DNA from: Antennarius striatus
Taxonomy: Eukaryota; Chordata; Actinopteri; Lophiiformes; Antennariidae
Length of the DNA: 64,000 nucleotides
Assembly: GCF_040054535.1 (NCBI RefSeq)
Contig: NC_090782.1
Location: forward strand, 17,352,001-17,416,000
Direction of reading: 5' to 3'
Shown here: piece by piece, positions 25,891 to 61,604 of the stretch
Layout of the letters: every line of letters begins with the position of its first letter
How positions within the stretch are numbered: position 1 is the stretch's first letter
The notes under the pieces: generated by a model
The model's input: the letters and a program-made list of their open reading frames with translations, nothing else
Database searches by the model: none
Told to the model about the DNA's origin: nothing
Program-made: the position numbers and the translations under genes

Positions 25891-28559
25891 TTTGTGAAAT
25901 TCTGAACCAGTTGTCGTTGTCATCATTGGAACAATGCTAAATCTTTTGCGTTTATTGTTGAATAGTGAGTTGTGAGATTTAATCATTGGTTGTTTTTTTA
26001 AACTATCATTTGATTTTCAGCAAAATAACAGAACAGTGTTCTTTTTTCAGCTGTTTCAGACATTAGGGTACATTTATTGATTATAATCCGGGAATTGCAA
26101 AAGTTTATTTTCAGTCCTACAACAATATTTTGGAAGCACAGAGACCTCATGTCTACACATTACATATTCTTGTACTACCTGCATCCCCTGTAGTAATCAG
26201 TGGTAGCTTGGATATGTACAATTTCCTCTGAGATTATTAAAGTATCTATCTTGTGCATAGTGACATACTGCACATGCGCTTTAAGCCTTGCAGCTGTCGT
26301 CATCTGATCTACTATGGCCAGCTAGTTGACTCAGTTTTGAATCAGTTTTCCACAACAATTTTCAGTTTAAAGTTCTTCCCAGTTTGTTTACAATTCCCAT
26401 GTTAATGCATGTAGTGGAGAATGTGTCCTGTAGATGGCAGCAGTATTCCACTCTTTCTAAATACTTCACACTACTGGCACAACTTGAGGAAAACAACATC
26501 TGCAAATTCAGTACAAACATTAGATCCCCCTCTTTTCCCAACCTTTACCAGTTAGGTGATTAAACAACTATTTATGTATTCAGGTTGTGTTTCAGTGTAT
26601 AGTATCCTGTGTATGTTGCCTGTTTATAATAGCCATCCTCCTATGGATGCATGTAGGTTTTTTGGGGGGTTTTTTTGTTAGTTTTTGTTGTTGCCAAGTG
26701 CTTGCCTCCTACTATCCAAGACATAAAGCTATGAGTAAGAAGATGGCATAAGTAGAAGATGCTCCTGCAAGGCAATGGAGGACATGCCTCTGTAATCTGA
26801 CACAGTGAATGATCCCAGAAATCTACATAGCAACTGTATTCCAGTTGGCTGTGCTGAGCGGTGCCGGAGCCTCTCTATGCTGCTACTGGCTCTCATCCCC
26901 AAGCTGGCCTCAGCACTGTGCAGGGGGGGGGGGGCGCAGTCAGTGAGTTCATGGTGGCTGGCTGCCATCTCCCCCTCCCCTTCAACATACAGTACAGCAG
27001 CATACTGTACATGTAACCTGACATGTTTACATGTAGACGCATAGTAAGGAGACCTACATTTCTGTTCTGTAAATGTTTGTATTACTGGATTTGATGTATA
27101 AATATTTGGTAAGGATTCTACTTTTAAGTTGTCAGGTAACAGCAGGACAGATCTTTAATGTGTAAAATGTAGGTCATGGTTGGATTTAAGATTAGTCAAG
27201 CATTGGATGAGACATTAGGGCATTTCAAGCAAATTTTGTCGACAAACTTCACCTGTCTACTACTAAGGAATCCTGCTAGTCCTGGCTTCATTCAAACAGG
27301 ATGATCCACTGAGAGGAAATATAGATGAAATGTACTCCAGACACCTGAATAATCCTCTGCTTTGCATCTGTTCCTTGAAGGAAGTGGATCCTTCAATATT
27401 TTGTCAGGAAATTAGGGCATTAAAGAACATTGGTAAGACACAAACGGAGAGAATAAAACTTTGTGGTTACAAGGTATGACAACTGTAGCGAGTCAGATTA
27501 TTTCTGTGCAGGACACGTGGTTCTTTTAAAAAATGTAAAAGGTATATATTTCAATTTCATGTTTGATAAGGATTTTCAACAAAAAATTCAATGTAGGGAG
27601 GTTGCAAATGTGACTGGAGGAATCCACATTTTTATACTGGATCCAGGGTTGTTATTTTCTCACTTTCTTTGATATTGTGTGATAGGATTTTTTTTTTTAC
27701 ATCTTAAGCCTGTAGGCCCAAAACATGTGAAGAACAGCACATGTATTGGTAAAAGATGGGAGTCTGGTTGAGCATAGTTGTAAAGAACACATTAGATTTT
27801 AAAGTGGATCTGAATAAAGGGCTGAGTGAGCAAGATAAGTTGTTTATACCAACAAAACTGAACAGATTGCATTGAAGCTGTGTGAGATAGAGGGGTTCAT
27901 CTTTTTTTTCTTTTAAAATTGTGAGGACCCTGATGGTAGCCATTTAATTTAGACATTTTTGCATGAGATATAAATGTTAAGGATGTGAACAGGTGATTAA
28001 ACTTTAGGCAAAAGACCCCCAGCAAAACAGGAAGTCCTCCAGAACACCTGTTGAGGTAAACGATGGATAAAAGTTCTCAGTGCATGTGTCCTGATGAATG
28101 TCTGAACACGTTGATTTTAAAAAAGAAACTTGAAAGAATCTTTGGAAGAAATGCATGACCTTGGTGGAGAAACAATTGGGAAGCAGGAAATCAAGAACGT
28201 CACTGAGATACAAAATATGTTCCACAGTCAAATTATGTTCAAATTATATCAAATAGTTATGACAATTTGTTTCACTTTTTAATTCAACCGTTTAAGTATT
28301 TATGGCTATATATAATGTAATACACTACTATATAATATATGAAGCATAATTGTTAGTGAATTGTGCATGTATGTGCTGTTTCAGTGGAAATAGGCGCTGC
28401 GTTAAATGTCCTAATAATGTTTGTGGGAAGATATAAAGTTGTTTTTTTAAGGTTTTTTTTTTTTTTTAAGTTAAGTTATATTATTTAGTAAAGATGGTTA
28501 GTTTGCTTAATTATTATGATTTTGGATTTTTTTTAAAGTAATTTCTTGTTATAAATAGT
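25891..28559. other. Intergenic ell-dot1l
   Basis: I see no gene here. The stretch has a G-run at about 26922-26933 and AT-rich DNA from 28200 onward. The ORFs on both strands are short and lack codon structure or splice partners. Confidence 0.6.
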
Positions 28560-51098
<22,539 letters not shown>

Positions 51099-51571
51099 GG
51101 CTGGGAGCCTGGGGGGGCGGGGGGACAGGCACAAGGCAATCAGAGTGGAAAGAGAAAATGAAAGAGAGAGAGAGAGACTGCTAGGGAGTGAGACAGACAG
51201 ACAGACAGACAGACGGGAAACCTGTTTTTCTCGCGCTCCCGAATGCTGTTGTTCTGACTGAACAAGGTAAGTCGCTTTTTAAGATTGAAGTATAAAAATG
51301 GTGCCGGTGACGAGTGGTCTGAGCTGTGAAAGGGATCTCAATTAACAATATATGGCTCCATTGTTTGTTTCCTTACATAATCTGATGATGATGATGATGA
51401 TGTTTTTTTTCTGTCTTCATTGGTCTTTCAGGTAATTGAAAAAAACTACCTCAACATTTAATAAACTATGCAACGTCCAGGTGTGGACCAAGGCACTCTC
51501 CTCCTTCAATGGTGCTCCAAACCGTCTGCACTACCCAACCGCCTCTGAGACTGGCTTCTGTACTGGGATCT

Positions 51572-51572
<1 letters not shown>

Positions 51573-51606
<34 letters not shown>
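51573..51606. repeat. (CA)n microsatellite
   Basis: CA tract in the dot1l 3' UTR region; a second one lies 170 bases further on. Confidence 0.95.
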
Positions 51607-51609
<3 letters not shown>

Positions 51610-51774
51610 ACACACACTAACTAGAGTGGACATCTGTGGTTCAGGAGACGGTGCTGGTCATCCCATTAGTCCCGTCCTGCAGCCTGTATGGTATCTCGCT
51701 GCCGACTGCATGTGTGCGCGTGAATGATCAGCATCAACATTTGAATAAAAACGCTATATAAATGTAGCCGTTTA

Positions 51775-51776
<2 letters not shown>

Positions 51777-51822
<46 letters not shown>
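51777..51822. repeat. (CA)n microsatellite
   Basis: About 22 CA units in the dot1l 3' UTR region. Confidence 0.95.
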
Positions 51823-51828
<6 letters not shown>

Positions 51829-54388
51829 CACTATGGTAACCTTGAATTCACAGATACCGGACACGTTTTTGTGCGTGGTGTAAAACATCTGTTACGGCAA
51901 ACGGATGTTTAAGGTGCTCAATGGTATGATGATGTATCATTTTGTTTTAGTCACTATCATGGTAAATCTGTTTTTATTGGTTCAGGCAAGCAGTTTGAAG
52001 AACGCGGTTCAACTTTTTAAGCTGAATGTGATGAGGAGTTAACGTCCTGCATCGTGTAGTCTCACTTCACATGTTTGCACACGCAGACACATACCGGTTC
52101 GCTGAACTTTATTCAGACATCATGCAGTTTGCCTCTACATGCATGTGCTCTTATCTGTGCTTTTTTTCTCTACGACATTGTTGCAACATTATTGAAACAA
52201 AATGAGGAACTTTTCTAACTTCACACTGGATAAAATGAGTTATTCAGACGTGCAGCCCTGCCTGCATTATTGGCGCCCCTTGAACTGTGGTTATGTTGAT
52301 AATTTGGCAGTATTTTCAGATTCAAAAAAATACAAAATGTTGGTATTTTCTCTTATGTCCCTTTACTTCAAAAACAGTCATCTTCCTGTTCTAGCTGTCC
52401 TCTTTACCACATAAACCTTCCTTTCTTTGTGTCTAATCAGAGCTAAACCATTTAGAATTACATTCTGATTAACGTAATAGTCAGTATTCCTCTTCTTACA
52501 TTGTATTTTTAACAGAGCAGCAAACGTTTTACTCTTTAATGACTATAATATCCTTGAAATCAATGAATTGACGGAAGAATAGCGATGAAATGTTGACATT
52601 CGAACACAAAACAGTGTTTGGATTTCTTCTCCCATTTTTGAACACACGGCTAATCAGCTGCTCTTCAAGGAGTGCCAATAACGCTGAGCAGAGCCGCAGA
52701 CATTCTTATTTTAAAAATAATCCCATCGACTTCATTACTGAGATGGTTTATTGCTCTCTAAAGCTGAATCGGGTGTCAGACATTCGAGTCATTTCTGTCT
52801 TCTGGATGAATCACACTGTCATGTGGGACCACAGCAGAAATACTTTTTACAGCAGGAATTTTTAGCTCTTCTTAAGACAAACGTTAATTTCTGCTGTTGG
52901 CAAATGCAGATTTAAGCAGCTGCTTAAGGCTCACATGCAGCATGTAAATCATACAAAACACACACATACAAGTCCTCACACACGTAACTGAGAAGTCAGT
53001 TAACCATAACCACGACAAACTACTGGACTCTCCTCACACCTTTTGGTTTGCTTTTTAATTGTGCCATTCGTTGTTTGTAAAGAATGTACTGTGAATGTGA
53101 TTCCTTTATCCAATTGTATAGTTGTGTATAATTTAGATCATCGTTATATTTATGCCGTCATTTTCTCCATTTGCCGTGGTATTTTTGTTTTGCTCCTTTT
53201 TTTTTTTTTTTAATCCTGAAATGTGTTGACTTTGTAGAATGAACATGTGCTTACATGGCTCGCAGTCTGGAAACAATGGTGCTAAGTTTAGACTGTGCCC
53301 GATCTTATTTATTATATAGTGAAATCATCAAAAACAATTCAAACGTGGTGCTGTACACAGGGATATTTTTGTCAAGCTTTTTTTGGGGGGAGGGAGGTGG
53401 GGAGCTTTTTTTTTTTTTTGTGCTATTCTGTCTGGTTCTTTGAAGTCTGAGTGTACAACTGTTGAGGCCACCTTTTGGATGAATCGAGTCTGTGACAACC
53501 AGGTCAGTCCGAGGTCCTCTGGTCATCTTCTCACGTCACATGTCAAACATGAGTCAGCAAACTTTGCTCTCAAAAGCGAGCTGCTTATCTGTGAACAACA
53601 CACACTGTTATTGTACATAAGGTTTTGTATTTCCTGGTTTGTCTTCATCATAAGTAAAAGTATATAAAAATCTATCCGTATACAGACTATATATAAGAAT
53701 ATATCTAAGTGAATGGGGGTGTCGTGGTGCTGCATTGACCTTAAACTCAACCTGTTAAACAGGAGGCTTGAAACTGAGGAGAGTTAAGAATTTCCTCACA
53801 GATGGTGCCTAACAACACTGGCAACACAACTGCACCTGCCTGAATCCTTGTGATACACACACATACACATAAACACACACACACAAAGCACACATCTGCA
53901 ATGCAAACAATGGTTCTTGAACACAACTGGGTTCTAGCACTAGAACTGTCTTTTTTTTCAGCTGTTTTCACTTCTGGTTTTTGTCCGTCGTCTTCTTTTA
54001 TTTTTTTACTCTCGCAAGATGAAGTGGTGCTTCTGTTTCTACTGATTTTACAGAATCGGTTTTACTGGTGCGTACAAACATAGTCAACCTCTCACTGTCC
54101 ATCTGTAGGTGTCTAACTATTGAGACCCCATGGTGTATTGTGAGCATATTGTGTATCTGCAAAGACATGCTGATGTAAGACACTCATGTTAGGTCGTATG
54201 TGTGCATCACTTGGTTAGGAATGAGAGCAGACAAGCTTCCCTTTTCTCTAATAGTAGGAATACACATAAGCTCAGTTTTTCTGTGTGCGTGTGTGTGTGT
54301 GTGTGTGCTTTCCTTCACTTGCCATTGCATATCTTAGGGAAGATTAGACTAATAATGAAAGCTTTATTGTAAATTCCTGTCCTGGACA

Positions 54389-54430
54389 TTCACAATGTGT
54401 CTCAACCGCGAGTGTGAGACACATTGTGAA
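54389..54430. repeat. Perfect 16-bp inverted repeat in the dot1l 3' UTR region
   Basis: TTCACAATGTGTCTCA (54389-54404) and TGAGACACATTGTGAA (54415-54430) around a 10-base loop. It would fold in the transcript if the long 3' UTR is used. The stem is shorter than a normal pre-miRNA. Confidence 0.95.
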
Positions 54431-55690
54431 GAGAGGAGGAGAAAGTCATTTTAGAATATAATTAGAGATTATAGTCTATTTGTTACCAGCACTGAGAGGT
54501 CTTTTGTAATTATTGTTGATGCTGTTTTTGATTTTCTTACTCTTGGTGTTTGATACAATTGCAGTTTCATGTTATGCTTTTAATAATGTCTTCTGATTCC
54601 TGTCAGTTTTTAATACTACTCGTCAGAAAGACATCACGGTGCTCTCCTTCACTTAAAACAAGGAAATTGCAGCTATGAATTATAAATACTACTCTTTTTC
54701 CTGTTGTGCTGCAGGGTTTTATGGTTTAATAATCTGATATGAACACAAGCTTGCCTAGCAGCTTTCTTACAGTCCAGTCTAATCTATGGAAGTTTCTCTA
54801 ATCTTGAGGGGTCAGTGTGGTGCATGTGAGAATAAATTTGTGGGACTGGCAAAGACTACATTCATTACAGATTTCAACCAGCTTTGTAGCTTACTTATAC
54901 AATCAGTGAAAGGGGTATGGTGCTGTTTTTAGAGTCCTTTGGTGTACAAGCTTGATTTGAATTAAAACTTCTCTGTGGCTCTCCATCCTGGTACATTTAT
55001 TGATCAGTGAGAGATTTGCATTCGAAGCCGTTTACTCAAAATCCATCCAAAGGTCTTAACTCAGGAACTTCCCAGATTACTTGAAATCATGTAATGAAGT
55101 AAAAAAAAAAAAAAAATCCTGTAATTACTGCATGTCACAAACTTGTTCAACGTGTGGCTTTATGAAGTCACACTGTAACCCAACTCAGGACAAGGACAAA
55201 TTCCTCAGTAAGTGAATTGTAAGTTCCAATTAGCCAGCTCTTTGTCAGGCCTCAGATTTATTCTCACTGCTCTGCTTACATGCAGCCTCTCCGGAGGAAT
55301 CCAGCTTTATAACGAGTCGAGAAACTGTGAAATGGCTTTGACTTTCAGCATCTTCCTCATCTCACAAATGCCTCTGTCTAGATTTGTGTCTCTAGGAATG
55401 ACGTTCACTTACCTTTGGTGGGGTTATACCCACAATCGTGAGGGTAAAAGTGACGTTGGTCGTGTGTGACCTACAGTATGTGTATAGTGCTCTCTGATAG
55501 GTGCTGCCAGGGCAGGTTTGAGGTGCAATAACGGCAAACCTCCTTTGCAAAAGGCCCCGGATGTTCATGATAAACTTGTTGCTGTTAGGTGTTGGTGCTT
55601 TTATCCTAAGATGTTATAATGAAACAAATGGAATTAATGTTTTTTCTGCGTTTTATGATTATTAATAAAAATGTTTCATTTAATATTTGA

Positions 55691-58523
55691 AATAATCAGT
55701 TGTGTCTTGTATTTCTTTTGGGGTTCCAACAGATCATGTTTTTACACATCTGTTTACAGTAATTGTAGATGAACTGGTGAGGAAAACTGATGCTGATGAA
55801 CCATAAACATCTCGTTGACTTGTGTTTTGCACGGCTGCACTCCTTGAGAGCTCCCAGTGCACTGATTTGATGTGTGCATCTTTTATAACAAGATGCCTCT
55901 ATATTGCAAATTGGACACATTTAAAAGGCTAAATTGAATAACTGGCTCTCAAAAGGCACCATTTAGTGAATGTTTTTTATAGATCGTATGTTTATTGAAA
56001 TAAAAATGCATTTTGAATACAGTCCCTGATTCCCACAGTGCAGACAAACAACAACCTGCCAAGAAATGTCCTAGAAACACTGTTTAAAACATGTTACAGC
56101 CATCAGAGAACAATGAACTGTTCTTTTCATTCCTCAAGTTAGATTTGTGATGTACCAGAAAGAGCCTTGGTTTTATCTCTTGGAATACACAAGTATTTAA
56201 CAGCTTCGAGGCCTTGACTATCTGCAAAACAAGACTGCAGCTGTGGAAGGAGTGATGGGAGTGACAGCTCTTTGAAAGCAACCCGCTGCATTCATGTGAC
56301 ACTATGTTTCTGCTCATATCTGGAAGCAGGTTTTAGTTTACTGTTCACCCTTTCTAGTGTGAATGAAACCAGGTGGGTGTTTGTTTTCAACCACAATTCT
56401 GGAAGGTTTGTTCCTTCTGACTAGTTCTTTGCATTTGTAGTTCAGTTAATGAATGATCAGACCAGTTGCTTCTCCTGTGGTAACGGATCAATAAAAAAAT
56501 CCACAATGCAGTAGCACACGTTCTTATTTGTCACTTAAATATGAAGCTGTGGCCAGCAGCATGAATTACCACCAAAGCGAGGTGGGTAACAGCTGGTAAA
56601 ACTGCAGAAAGCACTCCATATTCCTGGTTTGTGCACAAACTTGGCCAATAAAGTTGACATTGAAGTAGGAACTGTAGAAGAAGTCTTCCAAAAATGGTAG
56701 TCAATTAAACCTCCACAACTTCTTGTCAAGGTTATAGTGATACCAGTAAATTTACTTTAATACATTTGGTCAAAGATAGCTCCTTCACTTCTTATGCTAG
56801 GGTTCCTCAGCGTTTGATGACCATATAAATTATATTAATAATAATTGTGTTTGTACAGCACATGTCAGTAAATGTATTCCAAAATGTTTTACTTTAAGGA
56901 AATATGTAGCCTCCAAAACAAGACTCAGCCTAAAACAGAGATAGGATATTTGGCTGAATTTGATAGTAATGGTTTGAAAAGTTAATGTGTTTAAAAAATA
57001 CAAATAAAATGTCCCAGACAATGAGAATAAATTGCACTATAATTATTTTAATGACCTTTTGATATTAAAGAATTAAAATCATTAAACTCATTTTCAACTC
57101 AAGCCAAAGTGCAAATGACTTCAGGAAAGTCTGTCTGACAGGAAATTATTTTTGGAAAAATAAAAAATAAAACGTCTGAATATATTCAGTGTGTTGCTTA
57201 AATGTTGCGTTAATGTGGATCGCTTTGGGCCATAACTGACAAACTGCATTCCATATTTTCCTTGTCTTTCTGAGAAACTCCTCTCTGTTGTTGAGGACAA
57301 TGAGTACATAAGAGTCAGCAATGCAACCTGATGTTAGCGAATTAAGAGCTCCTATGAAGAGAAGGGCCTTCAATTTATCTCTAAATGTAACAGGGGTTCA
57401 GTGGAGGGCAGATAAACTGAATGAACATGCTGTTGCCTTGTCTGATTTCCTTGAACTCAGAGTTCATTTCTATGATTACAACACAGGCCTCTGTTTTTGT
57501 TTCATGACTGGACGGTTTCAGTGTCAGCCATATTTACATGTATGAAACAGTTACTCAACCATTTATTTACAGAAAAGGCAGAGAGGTGAATGTACAGTGA
57601 TATAAACTGTCTTCTCAGCCCACCCTGACTGAGTCATCCACTGCGTCAACAATGTTATGGTGTCTTGATGACGATGAGTCATCTCAAACCCCCAATACAG
57701 AACGTTTTATTCATATATTGTTTGGGTTTTTTTTTAACTTCTATACTTTTTTCCCCATCTGTGTTGTATATAAGTAGGATCTAAGATATCACTTCATCTG
57801 TCCATTATTTTTCTGGCATAACTCAAAACCATTTCATATTTTTTGAACAACAACAAGAACACTGATTGTATTATATATTTTTAGTGTCTGGAGGATACAT
57901 GTGAAACTATAATATATTCTCAGTAAACTGCACACACATCAAACAAGCTGGAGTGATGTTATTTAGAAAATGTGAAATCATTTCCATAGCAATGACTTAA
58001 TTCTATTTTTAAGGAAAGAATGTGGTTTCTTTTGGAAGAAATTTGTTAAATCTTGGAAGACTTGTAAACTGTGTTCCGTCTTTGAGAAATTGTAAGTGTC
58101 AAATCATGATCTTGTGTGGATTTCTGGGACAGAAATGATCCTCCATCAGTTTCTTCTTTTAAAATTAAAAAAGAAAATTTGTTTTCCCTTAAACTCAGTT
58201 CAACAGAGATGAGCACATTCATTATGGGATATTTGAAGATCATGAAGAGAATCTCTTGCCAATTCTATCGACACAAGGGGGTTTCATGTTTGTCCAGATT
58301 TGTATTTACATGCTAAAGATGAAGAAATTACATCTCTGTGCTGCAAACATAAAGGAAAACATGTGGGTTGAGTCAACAAGGACATACGATAGTCCAATAA
58401 TCGAAGCGTTAGTTAGCGAGTAGGGAATGTGGGAGGATGTACCTCCCATTCTCATGAGCTTGACCCATTCAAAACACACAACTGCGATAGGTCGCACTCC
58501 ACAGAATCAGATCGACAGGCAGT
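55691..58523. other. Intergenic dot1l-amh, amh upstream region
   Basis: No gene was recognised. This interval should contain the amh promoter. I see no TATA box within 60 bases of the start codon and no clear steroidogenic-factor-1 site, so I mark no element. A reverse CTTGACCC near 58461-58468 is only a loose nuclear-receptor half-site. Confidence 0.55.
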
Positions 58524-60216
58524 ATGTTGGTTGTTGGCGTCTTCTATTATGGAGCGCTGATCTATTGGACTAGGATTAGCGGGGCCATGGGCGTCTCACA
58601 TGGACAAGAGCTCATACCAGCCCAAGACCCCCGCATGACAGGTAAGACAAGAAACAACAAGTCTCTGGAAATAATGTGCGTTCGGTATTCTAAATTATGT
58701 TGTTCATAGTTTACCCATTATTGTGTTTTGTACATAACCTTTTTTTCCTATTCACTCAAAGGATCCCGCCACACGCTGAGCTCCACAGAGGCTGGTGTTG
58801 GTTTGAACATTCAGACCCAGGTCCCTCACCTCGCACCATGCTTTGTGGATGATATATTTGCAGCATTGCGTGAAAGTGCGGGGAACAATGATGAAGTGAC
58901 AAACCGCACTTTCACCTTGTTTGGAATCTGCACATTATCTGATAGTTCATCATCAAGCCCAATCTTATCAGAGCTCATTACAGGAGTCAGAGAACGGAAC
59001 AGAAACCTGGAGGATTTCCAGCCAGTCGGAGGTAACGGTGCTATCTGCAGTGACTTTTAATGTCATGTGTGTTTTATTTTTTCATTTTACAGTAAAATTA
59101 TTTTTCCTTGTCAGTTCGCATTTTTGAAGAAGATGAGGGAGGATCCCTCGAGTTGACCTTTGACCTCCCACAGTCTCTTGTGCTCAAACCAAACCCTGTG
59201 CTCCTCTTGGCTTTTGAAAATCCGTTGGCAGGAGGAAACCTTGATGTTACTTTCACTGGTCAGGCTCTGCAACCTCACACACAGGTGAGAAACTGTGAAC
59301 TGTGAATTATGCATGGATATCAAACCGTCTTGAGGATCTTCAGTTTGCTTTGACATTGTTAATTTTCTTGTTGTCCTTTTGCTTTCTTTTCTAGTCTGCA
59401 TGTATTTCAGGAGAAACTCAGTACATAATATTAACAGGACATCTACCAGAGGGCATTACTCACCACAAATGGATGATTTCTGTTGACACAGATTCTCCTG
59501 ATATGAGTAAGATGTGATCGGAGTAAATTATTGGGTTTTTTTGCATCATGCAGAGAGAGAGCACGTGAAAAATATCCTGTCTTTGCAGAGCAACCTCTAA
59601 AAGACATCTTCATTGGTAGAAAATCAGGAAGTAACATCAGCATGACTCCACTTCTGTTTTTCCAGAAGGGAAGAAGGACTGATATGAGGTGACGTTTGCT
59701 TTCTTGTTCCCTGTTGAAATTGTCCATGTTGCTAGGGTGACCAGTTGTCAGTGATTTATGATTTTTTCAAATCTGTCATTCTCAGATATTCAAGTGTTCC
59801 AAGTTCTTTTCTGGCTTCGTCACAAACCTCATCCTTTCTCTGTGAGCTGAAACGATTCCTGGGTGACGTCACGCCTCAACACCCCCCTGAGACCCTTCCT
59901 CTCCAGCTGGAATCTTTGCAGTCTCCATCTCCTCTGACCCTAGACTTATCCTCCAGCGAAGCCCTGCTGTCAGCGCTGATCAACTCCTCCACCCTCACCA
60001 TCTTCTCTTTCAGGAGCTGTTGCTCCATATTTCAGGCGCATGTTGGGGAGCTAGCATTGTCTGCCGCCCTGTTGGAGGAACTCAGGCAGAGGTTGGAGCA
60101 GACTGTGATGCAGATAATGGAGGTGATAAAGGAGGAGGAGTTGGGTGACAGAGTCTCAGAAAGGCTGGGGAGGCTCATGGACCTCAGTGCATTTTCCAAG
60201 AATGAACCAATAACAG
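58524..60216 (+). CDS. amh: amh exons 1-6: signal peptide and AMH-N prodomain
   Basis: The prodomain holds the dimer and aids secretion. Potential N-glycosylation sites are NRT at residue 87 and NSS at 323. Recognisable pieces are FTLFGICTLSDS, LLAFENPLAGGNLDVTFTG, TPLLFFQKGRRTD, FLCELKRFLGD and ELALSAALLEELRQRLEQTV. Exon 6, the largest prodomain exon at 431 bases, carries the leucine-rich helix before the linker. All introns except the last (577 bases) are under 125 bases, typical of compact teleost amh. Confidence 0.92.
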
Positions 60217-61221
60217 GTGATGAGTCTAAAAACTTGGTCAGACAGACTCCCACAGCACTGTTGTCAGATTAGAAATGATGTAATGATGAATATATTCTAT
60301 ATAATATATACTCTTTTTCAGATATTTACATTTGTTTAACATTGTATTTACTTTGCAGTACTATTGCATTGATCAAAAGCTTTTCTCATCCAAGAGGCAA
60401 AATATCTAAGTTTTTCCTACAAGTCCAGTTGACTTTATTTAGCACGGAGATGGACCTTGTGCTGGATGAATGAATTCACAAACTGTATTCATGATTTTAT
60501 CATTTATTTATTAATTTATTTATTCATAACTGTCAGTTATCTTTATTAAAGTCCATCCACTCCTCATGTTATTGCAATTTTTACTTCTATCCCTTTTAAC
60601 TATTTATCCAATGCTTTAAGAATAGCTTAGACAAAAGTTCGACCATCACCTGATCATTTTGATGAATTTTTGTGGATATTTATCTTTCAAATCATTAATG
60701 GAGTCAGTTTTATCAAAATCTTTGCACACACTTGTATTACTCTTCACGTGTTACCACCTTTTGATTGTCTATTTATTTTGCTGCATGGCACAGGAGAACG
60801 ACAGTATCGTGCATTTCTGCTCCTGAAGGCCCTCCAGACGATGACCCGTATGTTTGAGGTGAAGCGAGGATTACGGGCGACCAGAGCTGACCCCAACAAC
60901 CCAGTCAGGGGTAACCAGTGTGGGCTGCGAAGCCTCACCGTGTCCCTTGAAAAACACGTCATCGGTCCAAACACTGCCAACATTTACAACTGCCACGGCG
61001 GGTGTGCTGTCCCGCTGGTCAATCCCACCAACCATGCTGTCCTGCTCAAATCCCACATTGAGACGGAGAGGGGTGTGAACGAGAATGTCGATGAGAGGGC
61101 TCCATGCTGTGTGCCTGTGGCCTACGAGGACATGGACATGGTTCTCCTCAATGCACAGGGAACTGGAACTGAACTCAGGTCTCTGAAAGATGTGGTGGCA
61201 AAGGAGTGTGGATGTCGCTAA
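58524..61221 (+). CDS. amh: Anti-Mullerian hormone precursor (7 exons, 542 aa)
   Basis: AMH is a secreted TGF-beta-family dimer made by Sertoli and granulosa cells that signals through AMHR2 to Smad1/5/8. In teleosts, which lack Mullerian ducts, it limits germ-cell proliferation and steers gonad development. Exons: 58524-58641, 58762-59031, 59115-59284, 59395-59506, 59589-59688, 59786-60216, 60794-61221. They total 1629 bases with phases kept throughout. Residues 1 to about 22 are a hydrophobic signal peptide starting MLVVGVFYYGALIYW, then the teleost-typical QELIPAQDPR. Seven exons and the dot1l/ell neighbourhood are the usual teleost arrangement. No premature stop or frameshift is seen, so the gene looks intact. 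A possible poly(A) signal ATTAAA is at 61566-61571. Confidence 0.95.
60794..61221 (+). CDS. amh: amh exon 7: cleavage site and TGF-beta ligand domain
   Basis: Starts at residue 401 (GERQYRAFLLLKALQT). RGLRATR at 425-431 is the likely proprotein-convertase site, leaving a 111-residue mature ligand. The seven cysteines of the knot are at 443, 467, 471, 505, 506, 539 and 541 (QCGLR, YNCHGGC, APCCVPV, ECGCR). The spacing is as in other AMH proteins, so a functional cystine-knot dimer is predicted. Confidence 0.95.
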
Positions 61222-61565
61222 CCTTGTTTTGTTCTTGGGGTTTACGCTGATGAAGACGACGTAGCATTTGGTTTGACAGTAAACGACCGCAGCCATTTAT
61301 GGATTCTGTCTAATACACCATCAATGATCTTTATACTTCATAATGATCACATTTATTTTTTTAAAAATGTGCACCAGGACAGACCTTTGTCTTTACACGA
61401 GATAAATGTGAATATCAACAATTTTTTTCTGTAAACATTTGTTTTTATCAATTCAAGACAATTTATATCTCTATTTGTGCTTCTATTAAGACGCCATGCA
61501 CAAATGAAATCTATCTGTGATGTAGTGGTAAATGCATTTCATGTTACATTCTGCATCTCAGTATA

Positions 61566-61604
61566 ATTAAATGAAAAGCTTATTGATTGTTTGTGTTGTT
61601 TATT
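61566..61604. other. Converging poly(A) signals of amh (+) and the peptide gene (-)
   Basis: ATTAAA at 61566-61571 on + and AATAAA at 61604-61599 on -. The two signals are 27 bases apart and face opposite directions, so the cleaved 3' ends would overlap by a few tens of bases. Confidence 0.5.

Larger units (their letters stand above)
51099..55690 (+). other. dot1l: dot1l 3' UTR (probable), with candidate 3' UTR intron
   Basis: AATAAA signals lie near 51743 (TTGAATAAAAACG) and at 55664-55669, so UTR length is uncertain. AACAAG|GTAAGT at 51267 and CTTTCAG at 51425-51431 would make a 165-base intron inside the UTR. Also present are (AGAC)n near 51193-51214, (GAT)n at 51382-51400, CA repeats, several T-runs and a hairpin at 54389-54430. 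No second gene was recognised. Confidence 0.5.

Noticed and set aside
54389..54430. A microRNA precursor
   Set aside because: The stem is only 16 bp, too short for Drosha processing, and no flanking pairing extends it.
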